DNA of 64,000 nucleotides, taken from Bacteriovoracaceae bacterium UBA6153. GTDB taxonomy: Bacteria > Bdellovibrionota > Bacteriovoracia > Bacteriovoracales > Bacteriovoracaceae. A model generated the notes under the pieces. It was not told where the DNA came from, ran no database searches, and was given only the letters and a program-made list of their open reading frames with translations. The position numbers and the translations under genes were made by a program. The DNA is taken from NCBI GenBank assembly GCA_002428265.1, contig DIUR01000018.1, positions 1-64,000 of the forward strand, in the 5' to 3' direction. Of this stretch, positions 49,465 through 58,741 are shown piece after piece; the first letter of the stretch is position 1, and every line of letters starts with the position of its first letter.

Positions 49465-50055
49465 AAAATTATTATATAATTTTTCTTCAAGCTCACTTCC
49501 TTTAATCCCTAAGCTTTCAGCGCTAAATTTATAAATATCAGAGATACTGTACTCGAGCTGATCACCTGTTTCTAAAAGTAATTTATCTAATGGGGTGACC
49601 TTCAGCATTTTATCCGTTTTAAAAAGTCTTGCTCCATAAGAAAAATACACCGGGTATTTTAAAAGTTCGTGCATCTCATGGTCATTTCCGCCAAAAGCAT
49701 GCATGAGAATATTGTGCGGGAATTTTGTTTTCTTCAAAATCTCCAGAGCGTCGGAATAAGTTCTCACTGAGTGCAAAATAATCGGAAGCTTTCTCTCAAG
49801 TGCCAATTCAAAATGTTTCATCAAAACATATTTTTGGTCTTCAATATCAGCGATTCCCTCGTGAATGCGATCCAGGCCACATTCGCCTATTGCATAAATC
49901 CCTTCAGTTCTCTCTATGAGTTTTTCCCATTTTTTATCAAACTCAGATCGACTAAAAGGTAAAGTCAGCTCCCATGGGTGAATACCAATGGTGTGAACCC
50001 CTATAAGGATTTGAGTACTTTTTGATTTTTGATGTGCATGAGCGTCGATTTCCAT
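49384..50055 (-). CDS. TatD-family metal-dependent hydrolase
   Basis: 223 residues, somewhat shorter than usual TatD (about 260). Metal ligands are seen in order: IDAHAHQ, GECGLD, ILHSVR, LMHAFGG and LLLETGDQ, the last with one extra residue compared with the usual LLETD. TatD-like enzymes are 3'-5' DNA exonucleases or D-aminoacyl-type hydrolases. It overlaps the convergent methyltransferase gene by 81 bp. Confidence 0.82.
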   Translation of the reverse strand: MEIDAHAHQKSKSTQILIGVHTIGIHPWELTLPFSRSEFDKKWEKLIERTEGIYAIGECGLDRIHEGIADIEDQKYVLMKHFELALERKLPIILHSVRTYSDALEILKKTKFPHNILMHAFGGNDHEMHELLKYPVYFSYGARLFKTDKMLKVTPLDKLLLETGDQLEYSISDIYKFSAESLGIKGSELEEKLYNNFLTFFNKLDDISASDFIKDLNTRKSRT

Positions 50056-50092
50056 AGGATAAGTTTAATCTAACTAGACTTAGATGTGCAAA

Positions 50093-50120
50093 TTGACGCA
50101 AAAAGTTTTCTACGTTAAGT
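50093..50120 (+). promoter_or_regulatory. Probable promoter of rlmN
   Basis: TTGACG (50093-50098), 16 bp, TTAAGT (50115-50120), then 6 bp to the ATG with no ribosome site: probably a leaderless transcript. Confidence 0.5.
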
Positions 50121-50126
50121 TGCCCT

Positions 50127-51146
50127 ATGGAATCGATCTACTCACTTACACTTTCGGAATTAAAATCTTTTTTAGTTAAAAAAGATCAATCCCCTGAACT
50201 TGCTCAGATTTTATTTCAGCATCTATACAAGAATAAAAAAACTCAAAGCATTTCACCCAAAACAATTGAGATACTCAAAACTCAGTACAGCTTTGATCTA
50301 CCTGAAATAGAGACCGTTTCTAAGTCTCCTGATGGCACTATTAAATTTTTAATGAAGCTTCATGATGGAAAGACTGTCGAGACAGTTCTCATTCCTTTTC
50401 ATAAACGCTTTACTGTTTGTCTTTCTTCTCAAGTGGGCTGTGCGATGAAGTGCAGTTTTTGTTACACAGGAACAATGGGCCTATCACGCCATTTAAAAAG
50501 CAGTGAAATTATCGGCCAGTATGTCGTTGCTGCTAGCTACTTAGCAAAAGAGACAGGAACAAAACCAGTTTCACCTAATATCGTTTTCATGGGTCAGGGA
50601 GAACCACTTCATAACACTGAAGAAGTTCTGGGTGCGCTAGATGTTTTCATGGAACCCATGGGTCTTGGAATCGGCCCTCGCCAAATCACACTCTCCACCG
50701 CAGGCTATCTTCCTGGGATGAAAAAGCTCGCAAAATTTCCTCAAATTAATCTTGCACTGTCTTTGCACTCGCCTTTTAATGAAACGAGAAAAGAGCTCAT
50801 TCCTATCAACCAACACTACCCTCTCGAAGATATTTTTGAAGCTCTCGATAATGTTCCACTCATGAAAAGACAGTTTATTACTTATGAATATCTTCTGATT
50901 GATGGACTTAACGATCGCATTGAAGACGCTGATGAGTTGAAAAAACTCCTGTCTAAGAGAAAGGCCATTATCAACATTATTCCTTTTAATCCTTTTCCGG
51001 GAAGCCAGTATAGGCGCCCAGACAGTCAAAAAGTCGATTATTTTAAGGACCTTCTGGTTGAAAGAAGTCTCAGGACAATGGTTAGAACCACTAAAGGCTC
51101 TGATATCCTTGCGGCCTGCGGACAATTGAAATCTAAAACTGTGTAG
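50127..51146 (+). CDS. rlmN: 23S rRNA/tRNA (adenine-C2)-methyltransferase
   Basis: 339 residues. The radical-SAM cluster CAMKCSFCYTG is near residue 110; MGQGEPLHN and ALSLHSPFNETRKELIP and a C-terminal IPFNPFPGSQYRRP follow, with ILAACGQL giving the second catalytic Cys. It methylates A2503 of 23S rRNA and A37 of some tRNAs. Confidence 0.96.
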   Translation: MESIYSLTLSELKSFLVKKDQSPELAQILFQHLYKNKKTQSISPKTIEILKTQYSFDLPEIETVSKSPDGTIKFLMKLHDGKTVETVLIPFHKRFTVCLSSQVGCAMKCSFCYTGTMGLSRHLKSSEIIGQYVVAASYLAKETGTKPVSPNIVFMGQGEPLHNTEEVLGALDVFMEPMGLGIGPRQITLSTAGYLPGMKKLAKFPQINLALSLHSPFNETRKELIPINQHYPLEDIFEALDNVPLMKRQFITYEYLLIDGLNDRIEDADELKKLLSKRKAIINIIPFNPFPGSQYRRPDSQKVDYFKDLLVERSLRTMVRTTKGSDILAACGQLKSKTV

Positions 51147-51216
51147 AAGTTACACGCCCAACTCATCTCCACACTCTTTTTTGCTATATTCTGCCCACTT
51201 TAAAGGAGTCAGTAAT

Positions 51217-52560
51217 ATGAAGAGTTTATTTGTACTTACATTAGCGTCGTTTGCTGTTTTATCCCAGTCTGTTGATGCAGCTTCTATGCAGAGAAAAAAT
51301 GAAAAGAAATTATATGTGGGGTCTAATTCGACTGAAGCATTAATGACATTTTCTGCTGTTGTTGAATATGAATCAGAAAGAACTCCTATTCTTCGAACAA
51401 TGAAAAAAATTGTAGAATCACAAATAGAACATACCATTGGACCAATGTCTGTTGCTAACTATTCAGCAGTTCCTAAAGGTGATCATGAAATTTCAGATGT
51501 TCAAATCATCTCTAAGAAAGGAAATGTTTTTAGTATCGGTTATAATTATAAAGGAACAATCGTTCTGGAAAATGGCCCGAAGAAAACTTATGACATAGTG
51601 GTTCCGGTTAATCCTGCAAAAATTTATCAAGCAAGTTTCGTTGGTGATGTGAGCCCATGCACTGATGAGCACTATCAGTCCGAAGGTGACTTCTGGTATT
51701 TCTGGAGTCCATACAATGAAGGCTGCAAGCTAAAAAAGAATAAAGACTATGCAATCGTGACAGCGAATATCACTCGTTTTGAAAATACAAAATTATCATA
51801 TCCGGAGTATCACAACCTTCCAGATGAAAATGGTAACATTACGATTCACGTTCTTTTCGGAATGGATGATAACTCTAAAGGAAGAAACCCACTCAATAGC
51901 GGTGACATCAATGCTGAAAACTACCGTGCAGTAAGAGAGCATTTATTAAGCATTGGTTATACAGCTAAAAAATGGACGGCCGCTGAAGTTAATAAGATTG
52001 CTAAAACTAAAGACGGAGCTGCTCCATTCGTTGAAAACATTCAAAAAGGCAATATCATCTATAGATTCTTCTTTGGCCCAAGTGCTATTGATGAAGACTC
52101 ATTAGCTTTTCATTGGTTTTATAAAGATGCTCTGGAAAATGCTTCGGTTATGATTTACGGCGGGCACTCTGGTCTTGGCGGTCACCTTGACCTCGATACG
52201 ATCGAAGAAAATCTTGGTGAACCTATCAAGTTCGATACAAAAAGATATCAGATCTTATTTTTTGATAGCTGTACTTCATACAAGTACTACAATCAAAACT
52301 ACTTCGATAGAAAAGTGACAGCTAAAGATCCTAAAGGAACGAAGATGATGGACATCTTTACCAATGGTCTTTCAACTTATTTCCACGTTATGCCAGACTC
52401 AAATAAGGCCATCGCCATTGCTTTTGACAAAGCGCTTGGATATGCAAAATCAGGAAATGGTTTTGTCAGCTACCAGACTCTTGCTAAACAAATCGATTCA
52501 GACAACCTGTTCGGTGTAAATGGTGATGAAGATAATGCTGCTCCAAAAAAGATTAAGTAA
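51217..52560 (+). CDS. Exported caspase-fold (clan CD) peptidase-like protein
   Basis: 447 residues from ATG 51217 (AAAGGAG upstream). Signal peptide MKSLFVLTLASFAVLSQSVDA. MIYGGHSGLGG contains His317 followed by Gly, and YQILFFDSCTSY contains Cys352 after a hydrophobic strand: the His-Gly and (D/A)-(S/A)-Cys dyad of clan CD cysteine peptidases (caspase, gingipain, clostripain). The N-terminal 200 residues have no recognised domain. The family is not one I can name, so activity is inferred. The next gene encodes a second protein with the same dyad and overlaps this one by 41 bp. Confidence 0.65.
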   Translation: MKSLFVLTLASFAVLSQSVDAASMQRKNEKKLYVGSNSTEALMTFSAVVEYESERTPILRTMKKIVESQIEHTIGPMSVANYSAVPKGDHEISDVQIISKKGNVFSIGYNYKGTIVLENGPKKTYDIVVPVNPAKIYQASFVGDVSPCTDEHYQSEGDFWYFWSPYNEGCKLKKNKDYAIVTANITRFENTKLSYPEYHNLPDENGNITIHVLFGMDDNSKGRNPLNSGDINAENYRAVREHLLSIGYTAKKWTAAEVNKIAKTKDGAAPFVENIQKGNIIYRFFFGPSAIDEDSLAFHWFYKDALENASVMIYGGHSGLGGHLDLDTIEENLGEPIKFDTKRYQILFFDSCTSYKYYNQNYFDRKVTAKDPKGTKMMDIFTNGLSTYFHVMPDSNKAIAIAFDKALGYAKSGNGFVSYQTLAKQIDSDNLFGVNGDEDNAAPKKIK

Positions 52561-53899
52561 AACTCTTTTTGCACTCTTCTTCCTCTTTGTCTCTGCCAGT
52601 GTTATGGCGGAGACGAAGTGGGAAGTTGCTGCACTTTTTTTCGGCCAGTATGAAGACTCTTCTTTTCAAGAAAGCATTGAAAATAACCTCACTGAAATTT
52701 CAAAAATCCCTGCTTCGAAGTTTTTAAAAATAAAAACCTTTCGCGCTGGAGCAAATCAAAAACTTGATACTTTTTTATCTAAAGCTTTCAATGATCCAGA
52801 TTCTAAAAAAATGCTCATTTTCTATGGCCATGGTGTGGGTCCATCTGGACTTAAAGATTTAAACACTGTCGCTTTAAAAAAATCACTTAGCGCCCTCAAG
52901 ACTAAAATTGATGTCATGTGGTTTGATGCTTGTTTCCTGGCAAACATCGAGTTTCTTTTTGAGATGAGATCATTCAGTACTTACTCGATTGCTTCAGAAG
53001 AAGCTGAGTTTACCAGCGGTCTTCCTTTTGAATCCTTAATAGAGCTTCCCATTCAAAATTCTTCTAAAGATGCTGCTGTCTTTTTAGCAAAAAGTTTTAT
53101 CGATTCTTACTCTTATTTAAAGTCAGGCACTCAAACCCATGCCGTAAATACCAGCTCAGCAACAATTAGTGTTGTTGAAAATGCGAAACTTCAAAACTTT
53201 GCTAAAAAATTGAAGTCTATTGCAAAAATTATCAAGTCACTTCCTGCCGAAACTCAATCGAGCTTAAAGAATAAACTGGTAAAAAAATTCAGCATGGAAA
53301 AACCAGACTTAATCGATCTAGGCCATCTCTTGATTGAACTCAGACTTATCACAAAAGATCGCGCGACGGATGATGAGATCACAGGTCTTATCAGACAACT
53401 CAATATTGATTCAGTAAAAAAACTTAAATCAAATCCACGAATAAAAATCAACTCTCCGGCCCCAAATGCCGTCATGGTGTACGGATTTAATTACTGGGAA
53501 AACGGTTTTGAAAAAGAATTTTTAAGCAATGAGCTTTTTTCGCTGACACTCAAGCAAGATAAATTTCTTGAAGGCCCTCATAACCAAAAATGGCCGGCAA
53601 AAACGCTAAAGGGCAGCTTCACAATCGTCACTCCCTTTGCTCCGGGGATTAAGTCTTTTGAGTATTATTTCTTAGATGCAAATGGATCTAGCGTGCTCAC
53701 CTCGCCAGTTAGTATCTCCAGGACTCACGACATTGTAGAAACTAACGGAGAGACACTCGTTTATTCGGCCTACACTCAACGAGTGGGTAAACTTGCTGAG
53801 CGCTACACTGGAATCAATATAACGATTTTTAACTCTGCTCCATCAATGGATTATTTTGAAAGTGAGTTTAATCAACTGACGAGATGGCTTAGTCTCTAA
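52520..53899 (+). CDS. Exported clostripain-like (clan CD, C11-like) protein
   Basis: 459 residues from the first ATG; later ATGs at 52526 or 52535 are equally possible and all keep the signal peptide (LFALFFLFVSASVMA|ETK). LIFYGHGVG has His104 and VMWFDACFLANIEF has Cys138 (first-ATG numbering), close to the clostripain pattern HG.G ... DACLM. The C-terminal half (from about residue 300) is beta-rich and may be a substrate or surface-binding domain. The 41-bp overlap with the previous gene means coupled translation; the pair probably works together outside the inner membrane. Confidence 0.72.
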   Translation: MVMKIMLLQKRLSKTLFALFFLFVSASVMAETKWEVAALFFGQYEDSSFQESIENNLTEISKIPASKFLKIKTFRAGANQKLDTFLSKAFNDPDSKKMLIFYGHGVGPSGLKDLNTVALKKSLSALKTKIDVMWFDACFLANIEFLFEMRSFSTYSIASEEAEFTSGLPFESLIELPIQNSSKDAAVFLAKSFIDSYSYLKSGTQTHAVNTSSATISVVENAKLQNFAKKLKSIAKIIKSLPAETQSSLKNKLVKKFSMEKPDLIDLGHLLIELRLITKDRATDDEITGLIRQLNIDSVKKLKSNPRIKINSPAPNAVMVYGFNYWENGFEKEFLSNELFSLTLKQDKFLEGPHNQKWPAKTLKGSFTIVTPFAPGIKSFEYYFLDANGSSVLTSPVSISRTHDIVETNGETLVYSAYTQRVGKLAERYTGINITIFNSAPSMDYFESEFNQLTRWLSL

Positions 53900-53905
53900 T
53901 AGATT

Positions 53906-54751
53906 TTAAAAGAATACTTTCAATCCATCAAAGCACGCTCCACCATATTCAACTTTAAGGGATTTCTTTTTGAAATAACTTTCTGAGTAAATATTCCACT
54001 CATGAGACTGGAAATTGAGAAGCTTTTCTTTCTTCTTCATCGCCTCACTAAAACTAATACCATCTCTAAGAGATTCATCGTAAGCATCAAGAAAAGCTCC
54101 TTTTAAAATAACCAGACGATTATTATTTAATAACCACTGATCATAAGTCTTAGGTATATATTTACCTGACAATCCTTCAGCTTCTTTGAAACTTTCAAAA
54201 TGCTCAAAGGCCACTCCCATATGAAAAACATGATTTTTGTGAGAACTATTTCCTTCTAACACAAAATCAATTGTGTCATCGAACATAATCAACTGATCTA
54301 AATTTTTTGAAACGAGCTGTAAATTTTTTTTGTATCTTTCCGCAAACGGCGCATTCTCCAATGCTCCCTCAACTTTTACCAGGTCCTCGCTACTCAAGAT
54401 CTTGTATGCAATCTCAGAAAGTGATCTTCCATCTGAGAGTTTAATTTTTGATAATAACTCTGCATTCCTGGATTTTTTGCCACCGCTAAAGAATGAAATG
54501 TTCACATCTTTTTTGTTTAAAATCTGAACGATAAGATCTTGCAGTCCATTATGAGCAATATAGTAATGATCTTCGACTAAGAGCAGTTTCTTTGAAGCTA
54601 TCAACTCTTTAGAAGGATTCTTCACTTCTGCCACAATCGTCCAGTCGATATCAAAAACCACATGCTTATCACTCTGCAATTGCGAAGGCATTCTCGTTAA
54701 TTGAGAGCATGATGTCAGAATAAATAGGACAAGAAGTATCAGATGATTCAT
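53906..54751 (-). CDS. HAD-superfamily lipoprotein
   Basis: 281 residues from ATG 54751, where a lipoprotein signal starts (MNHLILLVLFILTSCSQL, Cys15). HVVFDIDWTIVAEV gives the first HAD motif (DxD, but with Trp before Thr-Ile where DxDxT is usual), then ISFFSGGKKSRN and LIMFDDTIDFVLEG for motifs two and four. An exported HAD phosphatase of unknown substrate. Convergent with the clostripain-like gene. Confidence 0.7.
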   Translation of the reverse strand: MNHLILLVLFILTSCSQLTRMPSQLQSDKHVVFDIDWTIVAEVKNPSKELIASKKLLLVEDHYYIAHNGLQDLIVQILNKKDVNISFFSGGKKSRNAELLSKIKLSDGRSLSEIAYKILSSEDLVKVEGALENAPFAERYKKNLQLVSKNLDQLIMFDDTIDFVLEGNSSHKNHVFHMGVAFEHFESFKEAEGLSGKYIPKTYDQWLLNNNRLVILKGAFLDAYDESLRDGISFSEAMKKKEKLLNFQSHEWNIYSESYFKKKSLKVEYGGACFDGLKVFF

Positions 54752-54833
54752 CAGGAACTTATCGGCAATTTTCAGGAAAAATAAACGGTCTTTTTTGGTC
54801 AACTTTTAGGGGTATTTATGCCATAAAAGACCC

Positions 54834-55505
54834 ATGGAAAATAAAGAAAAAGTTCTCTTGTTTTGGAGCGGTGGAAAAGACAGTGCATTAGCACTTCACG
54901 AGCTGCAATTAGACCCTCGTTATGAAGTAGTGGGCCTTGTAACCACTTTTAACCGTGAAAAAAATCGCGTCCCTTTTCATGGCATCCCCGACACACTTAT
55001 ATTAGAGCAAACCAAGCTCTTAAAACTTCCCTTGCAAAGAATCTTTCTAAGCGAAGATGCGACAAATGATGAATACATTAAACAAGTTCACCAATTTCTT
55101 TCTATGTTTGCCAAGAGAGGAATCAGAACAGTTGCCTTTGGTGATATCAATCAAGCAGAGATAAAAGAATTTCGCGAAAAAATGCTGGCACAGATAGATA
55201 TGAAGGCCATCTTTCCTCTATGGGGCAGATCTACAAAAGATGTCGTAAAAAAATTTTTCGAAACTGGCCACAAGGCCTTGGTTACATCTGTGTTAGCTGA
55301 AAAATTAGGTTATAACTTTCTTGCCTGCGAATTTAATGAGGACTATGTTAATCGTATACCAGAAGGAATTGACCCTGCTGGAGAAAACGGTGAGTTCCAT
55401 ACATTCGTCACCTATGGCCCTACTTTTAAAATGCGCGTTGCCTATTCAAAATCCATCGCTGTTGAAGAAGGACCTTATCTGGTGAGTTTGCTAAAGGAAC
55501 TATAG
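54834..55505 (+). CDS. Dph6-like PP-loop ATP pyrophosphatase
   Basis: 223 residues. SGGKDSALAL (residues 12-21) is the PP-loop and IDPAGENGEFHTFV the second family motif of diphthine-ammonia-ligase-like proteins. Bacteria lack diphthamide, so the bacterial members must amidate or thiolate another substrate, which is unknown. It is divergent from the HAD lipoprotein, with a short gap and no evident ribosome site. Confidence 0.85.
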   Translation: MENKEKVLLFWSGGKDSALALHELQLDPRYEVVGLVTTFNREKNRVPFHGIPDTLILEQTKLLKLPLQRIFLSEDATNDEYIKQVHQFLSMFAKRGIRTVAFGDINQAEIKEFREKMLAQIDMKAIFPLWGRSTKDVVKKFFETGHKALVTSVLAEKLGYNFLACEFNEDYVNRIPEGIDPAGENGEFHTFVTYGPTFKMRVAYSKSIAVEEGPYLVSLLKEL

Positions 55506-55533
55506 CCCGAATTATAAGTCAGGCCTTTTAAAA

Positions 55534-56757
55534 ATGAATTTTCCAGCTTTAAAACATAAAAACTACCGCATCTATATCAGCGGGCAGTTCATCTCCTTCA
55601 TGGGCACCTCCATGCAGCAGTTAGCGATGAGCTGGATGATTTATAAATTAACCAACTCTCCTTTCTGGTTAGGTTTTGCTGGCTTCATTGCTCAACTTCC
55701 CATGTTTTTATTTGGACTCTTTGCCGGTGTCATCGTCGATCACGTCAACCGCCATAAACTTCTGATGTGGACTCAAGCTCTCGCTGGAATCCAGGCCCTC
55801 GTGCTGGCCGCACTTACTTTTTCAGGCGAGATCACTCTCGTTCATCTACTCATACTCGATTTTACTCTGGGAACTATCAATGCCTTTGACATGACGACGA
55901 GACAAGCGTTCGTTGTTCAGATTGTAAAAGGCAAACAAGATCTTCCCAATGCTATAGCCATCAACTCATCTGTCACTAACCTCACTCGCCTTTTGGGCCC
56001 GGCGTTTGCGGGATTTCTCATTGCCTACGTTGGTGAAGCATGGTGCTTTCTCATCAATGGAATAAGTTATATTGCTGTTCTCACAGCGCTCTTTTATATG
56101 AAGGTCGATCCTTATATTCCAGTGCTCTTTCATCCTAAAAAAATTCTTACTGGTCTCAAAGTAGGATTTGATTCAACTTTTAAAGATGTAAATACGAGAA
56201 ACATTTTATTCTTCTTATCTTTTTTAAGCTTCTTCGGAATGCCCTATGTAATTTTCTTTCCGGCAATCGCCGCGAACATTCCTAACGGAGGGCCGCACGC
56301 TCTCGGATGGATTACGAGTGCTGTTGGTATTGGATCATTTTTGAGTGCACTTTATCTCTCAAGTAGAAAAGACAAGCCGGCCCTGGCCCGCATTGTCGGC
56401 GCGGCAGGAATGATTTTTGGAATACTTTTAATTCTGCTATCAAATCTTAATAATTTTTATTTCATACTCTTTAGCGTCTTCTCAACCGGAATGACCATGA
56501 TGCTTCAGCTTGCTTCAAGCAATACGATGATTCAAAGTACAGTTGATGATGATAAGCGCGGGCGCACGCTGAGTTTTTTCAACGTTTCACTCTTAGGTGT
56601 CGTTCCATTTGGAAGTTTAGTGATGGGTTACTCTGCTGAGCACTTTGGCCTTCACAATGCGCTTCTCTTTAATGGTATAGTCATGTTGATTGGTGCGAGC
56701 ATCTTCTTCTTCAAGAAGGCCCGTGGGATTAATGAATACGTTATGCAGAGAGCTTAA
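55534..56757 (+). CDS. MFS transporter, EntS-like
   Basis: 407 residues, 12 predicted spans. ALKHKNYRIYISGQFISFMGTSMQQLAMSWMIYKL and LFAGVIVDHVNRHKLLMWTQ (the loop 2-3 motif) fit the enterobactin-exporter-like DHA3 family. It exports a siderophore, drug or metabolite; the substrate is not readable. Its stop overlaps the convergent NADH dehydrogenase gene by 4 bp. Confidence 0.85.
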   Translation: MNFPALKHKNYRIYISGQFISFMGTSMQQLAMSWMIYKLTNSPFWLGFAGFIAQLPMFLFGLFAGVIVDHVNRHKLLMWTQALAGIQALVLAALTFSGEITLVHLLILDFTLGTINAFDMTTRQAFVVQIVKGKQDLPNAIAINSSVTNLTRLLGPAFAGFLIAYVGEAWCFLINGISYIAVLTALFYMKVDPYIPVLFHPKKILTGLKVGFDSTFKDVNTRNILFFLSFLSFFGMPYVIFFPAIAANIPNGGPHALGWITSAVGIGSFLSALYLSSRKDKPALARIVGAAGMIFGILLILLSNLNNFYFILFSVFSTGMTMMLQLASSNTMIQSTVDDDKRGRTLSFFNVSLLGVVPFGSLVMGYSAEHFGLHNALLFNGIVMLIGASIFFFKKARGINEYVMQRA

Positions 56758-58025
56758 GTATCCTTCCAGTCACGCTTAGTGATAAGACGTGCACCTCTAG
56801 AAAAAGTTAAGTAAGACCAAGTCCACTGCATAAGAACAAAGAGCCTGTTTTTAAATCCAATTAAATAATAGATGTGAACAAGCAGCCATGCTAGCCATGC
56901 GAACATTCCACGCGCTTTAATTCCTTTGAACTCCATAACGGCAAGCTTTCTTCCAATCGTCGCCATCTGTCCTTTGTCGGTGTATTTAAAATCGAGTGCA
57001 GCTTCATTTTTAATAAGCCTGATAATATTTTTAGCTGCATGAGTTCCCATTTGAATGGCGACTGGTGCAAGCCCTGGAAGCACATTGCCGCCATCTTCTT
57101 CAAAGTGCGACTGATCGCCGATAATAAAAAGATTGGGAAATTTCTCTAATGATAATTTTTTAGAAACGATAATTCTGCCCGCGCGATCAAGGGGAACATT
57201 GAGTGTTGAATTGATACTTGAAGGCTTAACTCCAGCTGCCCAGACAACTGTGCGAGAAAGAATTACTTCTTCTCTTCCATCAGGACCAGAAAAGGTTACT
57301 CCTGATGAATTAATATCTGTCACTCGGGTATCCAGCATAACTTCAACACCAAGCTTTTTTAAATCAATAAGAGCATTGCTTGAGAGTGTTTCATTAAAAC
57401 TTCCCAAAACTTTTTTCCCGGCCTCAATGAGTATGACTCTCGTATGGGCCGTAGAAATATTTCTAAAATCCGCTTCCATTGTTTGTTTCGCAATCTCAGA
57501 AATCGCACCGGCCATTTCTACTCCGGTAGGCCCTGCTCCAACAATCACAAATGTCAGCCATTCTTTTTGAATGTTCATGTCAGCAACTTTCTCAGCTGAC
57601 TCAAAGGCCATCAATATTCTTCTTCTGATTTCTGTCGCCATCTCCAGCGTTTTTAAACCTGGTGCAAACTCTTCCCAATGATCTTTCCCAAAATAGCTAT
57701 GGCTTGCTCCACAAGCAAGAATGAGATAATCGTATTTTGCTGCCACACTAGTGACTTCTAGTGAATTATTTTCGGGATGCACGGCCTTCACTTCGTCGAG
57801 ATAGACGGTGACATTTTTAGCATCTGATAAAACATTTCTGATTGGCATTGCAATATCAGCAGGTGAAAGTCCTGCTGTGGCCACTTGATAAAGTAATGGC
57901 TGAAATAAATGGTAATTTCTTTTATCGATAAGAGTAACATCGACGAGTTCGGGATATTGGGAGAGAACTTTTGCCGCTTTCAGACCGCCAAAACCACCAC
58001 CAACAATGACTACGTGCTTTTTCAT
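56754..58025 (-). CDS. ndh: Type II NADH:quinone dehydrogenase
   Basis: 423 residues. Two dinucleotide folds: VVIVGGGFGGLKAAKVL at the start (FAD) and FVIVGAGPTGVEMAGAI near residue 165 (NADH). YHLFQPLLYQVATAGLSPADIA and NLFIIGDQSHF are typical of NDH-2. It oxidises NADH and reduces quinone (menaquinone, given menB) at the inner membrane without proton pumping. It overlaps the VTT gene by 4 bp. Confidence 0.9.
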   Translation of the reverse strand: MKKHVVIVGGGFGGLKAAKVLSQYPELVDVTLIDKRNYHLFQPLLYQVATAGLSPADIAMPIRNVLSDAKNVTVYLDEVKAVHPENNSLEVTSVAAKYDYLILACGASHSYFGKDHWEEFAPGLKTLEMATEIRRRILMAFESAEKVADMNIQKEWLTFVIVGAGPTGVEMAGAISEIAKQTMEADFRNISTAHTRVILIEAGKKVLGSFNETLSSNALIDLKKLGVEVMLDTRVTDINSSGVTFSGPDGREEVILSRTVVWAAGVKPSSINSTLNVPLDRAGRIIVSKKLSLEKFPNLFIIGDQSHFEEDGGNVLPGLAPVAIQMGTHAAKNIIRLIKNEAALDFKYTDKGQMATIGRKLAVMEFKGIKARGMFAWLAWLLVHIYYLIGFKNRLFVLMQWTWSYLTFSRGARLITKRDWKDT

Positions 58026-58741
58026 AAAGGTTTCCCAGATTGATTTTCTCTCAGTCTTTTTATCACAGTTTTAAGTACCCAAGGAAGAGTTCCTAGTAAT
58101 AAAAATGCCACAATAATCTGTGGGCTCAATATATCTCTCACACTGCTAATTTTTGCGACTTGCACTCCACTCCACGCGTAAACCACAACCATGGGAATCC
58201 TGCCAATCCAGCTTACCCAAAAAAAAGTCCACCAGTGTAAATTGGAGACTCCCATAATAAGATTGGCGACAAACGAAGGAACAAAAGGAAAGAGCCTCAT
58301 CGTAAAGAGTGCCATAGCACCATTTTTTTGCCATTCTTCTTTGAAGACAATTAATTTATCTCCGTATTTTTCATGCACGTAACCTTGTAAGAAATATCTT
58401 CCAATAAAAAATCCACAAAGATTTCCGACAGCAGTAGCAATGGAAGAATAAACGAAAGCGGGCCAGAATCCAAAGATAGTTCCACCAAAAAAACTAATCA
58501 TCGAAATTCCTGGCACTGGAAGCATGGCCATAAAAATATTAAAGAGAATGAATTTGAGAATAAACTTCGAGGGATGACTTAAATAAACGGCCACCCATTT
58601 ATCGTGAGTGGCCTTTATACTCTCAAGAGTTGAGAGAACTGATAATTCATTTGAGAAAAGAAAAACTCCCATTACGATCATCACTACAAGCAAAATAAAA
58701 ACGAGCAGCTTAGAGCGATTTCGAGAGTGAGGGTCTAACAT
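58022..58741 (-). CDS. TVP38/TMEM64 (VTT-domain) membrane protein
   Basis: 239 residues, about six spans. FFGGTIFGFWPAFVYSSIATAVGNLCGFFIGRYFL and MRLFPFVPSFVANLIMGVSNLHWWTFFWVSWIGRIP are the VTT signature (GxxxG-rich re-entrant helix and F/Y...R...P.P). VTT proteins are linked to lipid scrambling or transport. It lies in an operon between the AI-2E-family gene and ndh. Confidence 0.88.
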   Translation of the reverse strand: MLDPHSRNRSKLLVFILLVVMIVMGVFLFSNELSVLSTLESIKATHDKWVAVYLSHPSKFILKFILFNIFMAMLPVPGISMISFFGGTIFGFWPAFVYSSIATAVGNLCGFFIGRYFLQGYVHEKYGDKLIVFKEEWQKNGAMALFTMRLFPFVPSFVANLIMGVSNLHWWTFFWVSWIGRIPMVVVYAWSGVQVAKISSVRDILSPQIIVAFLLLGTLPWVLKTVIKRLRENQSGKPL

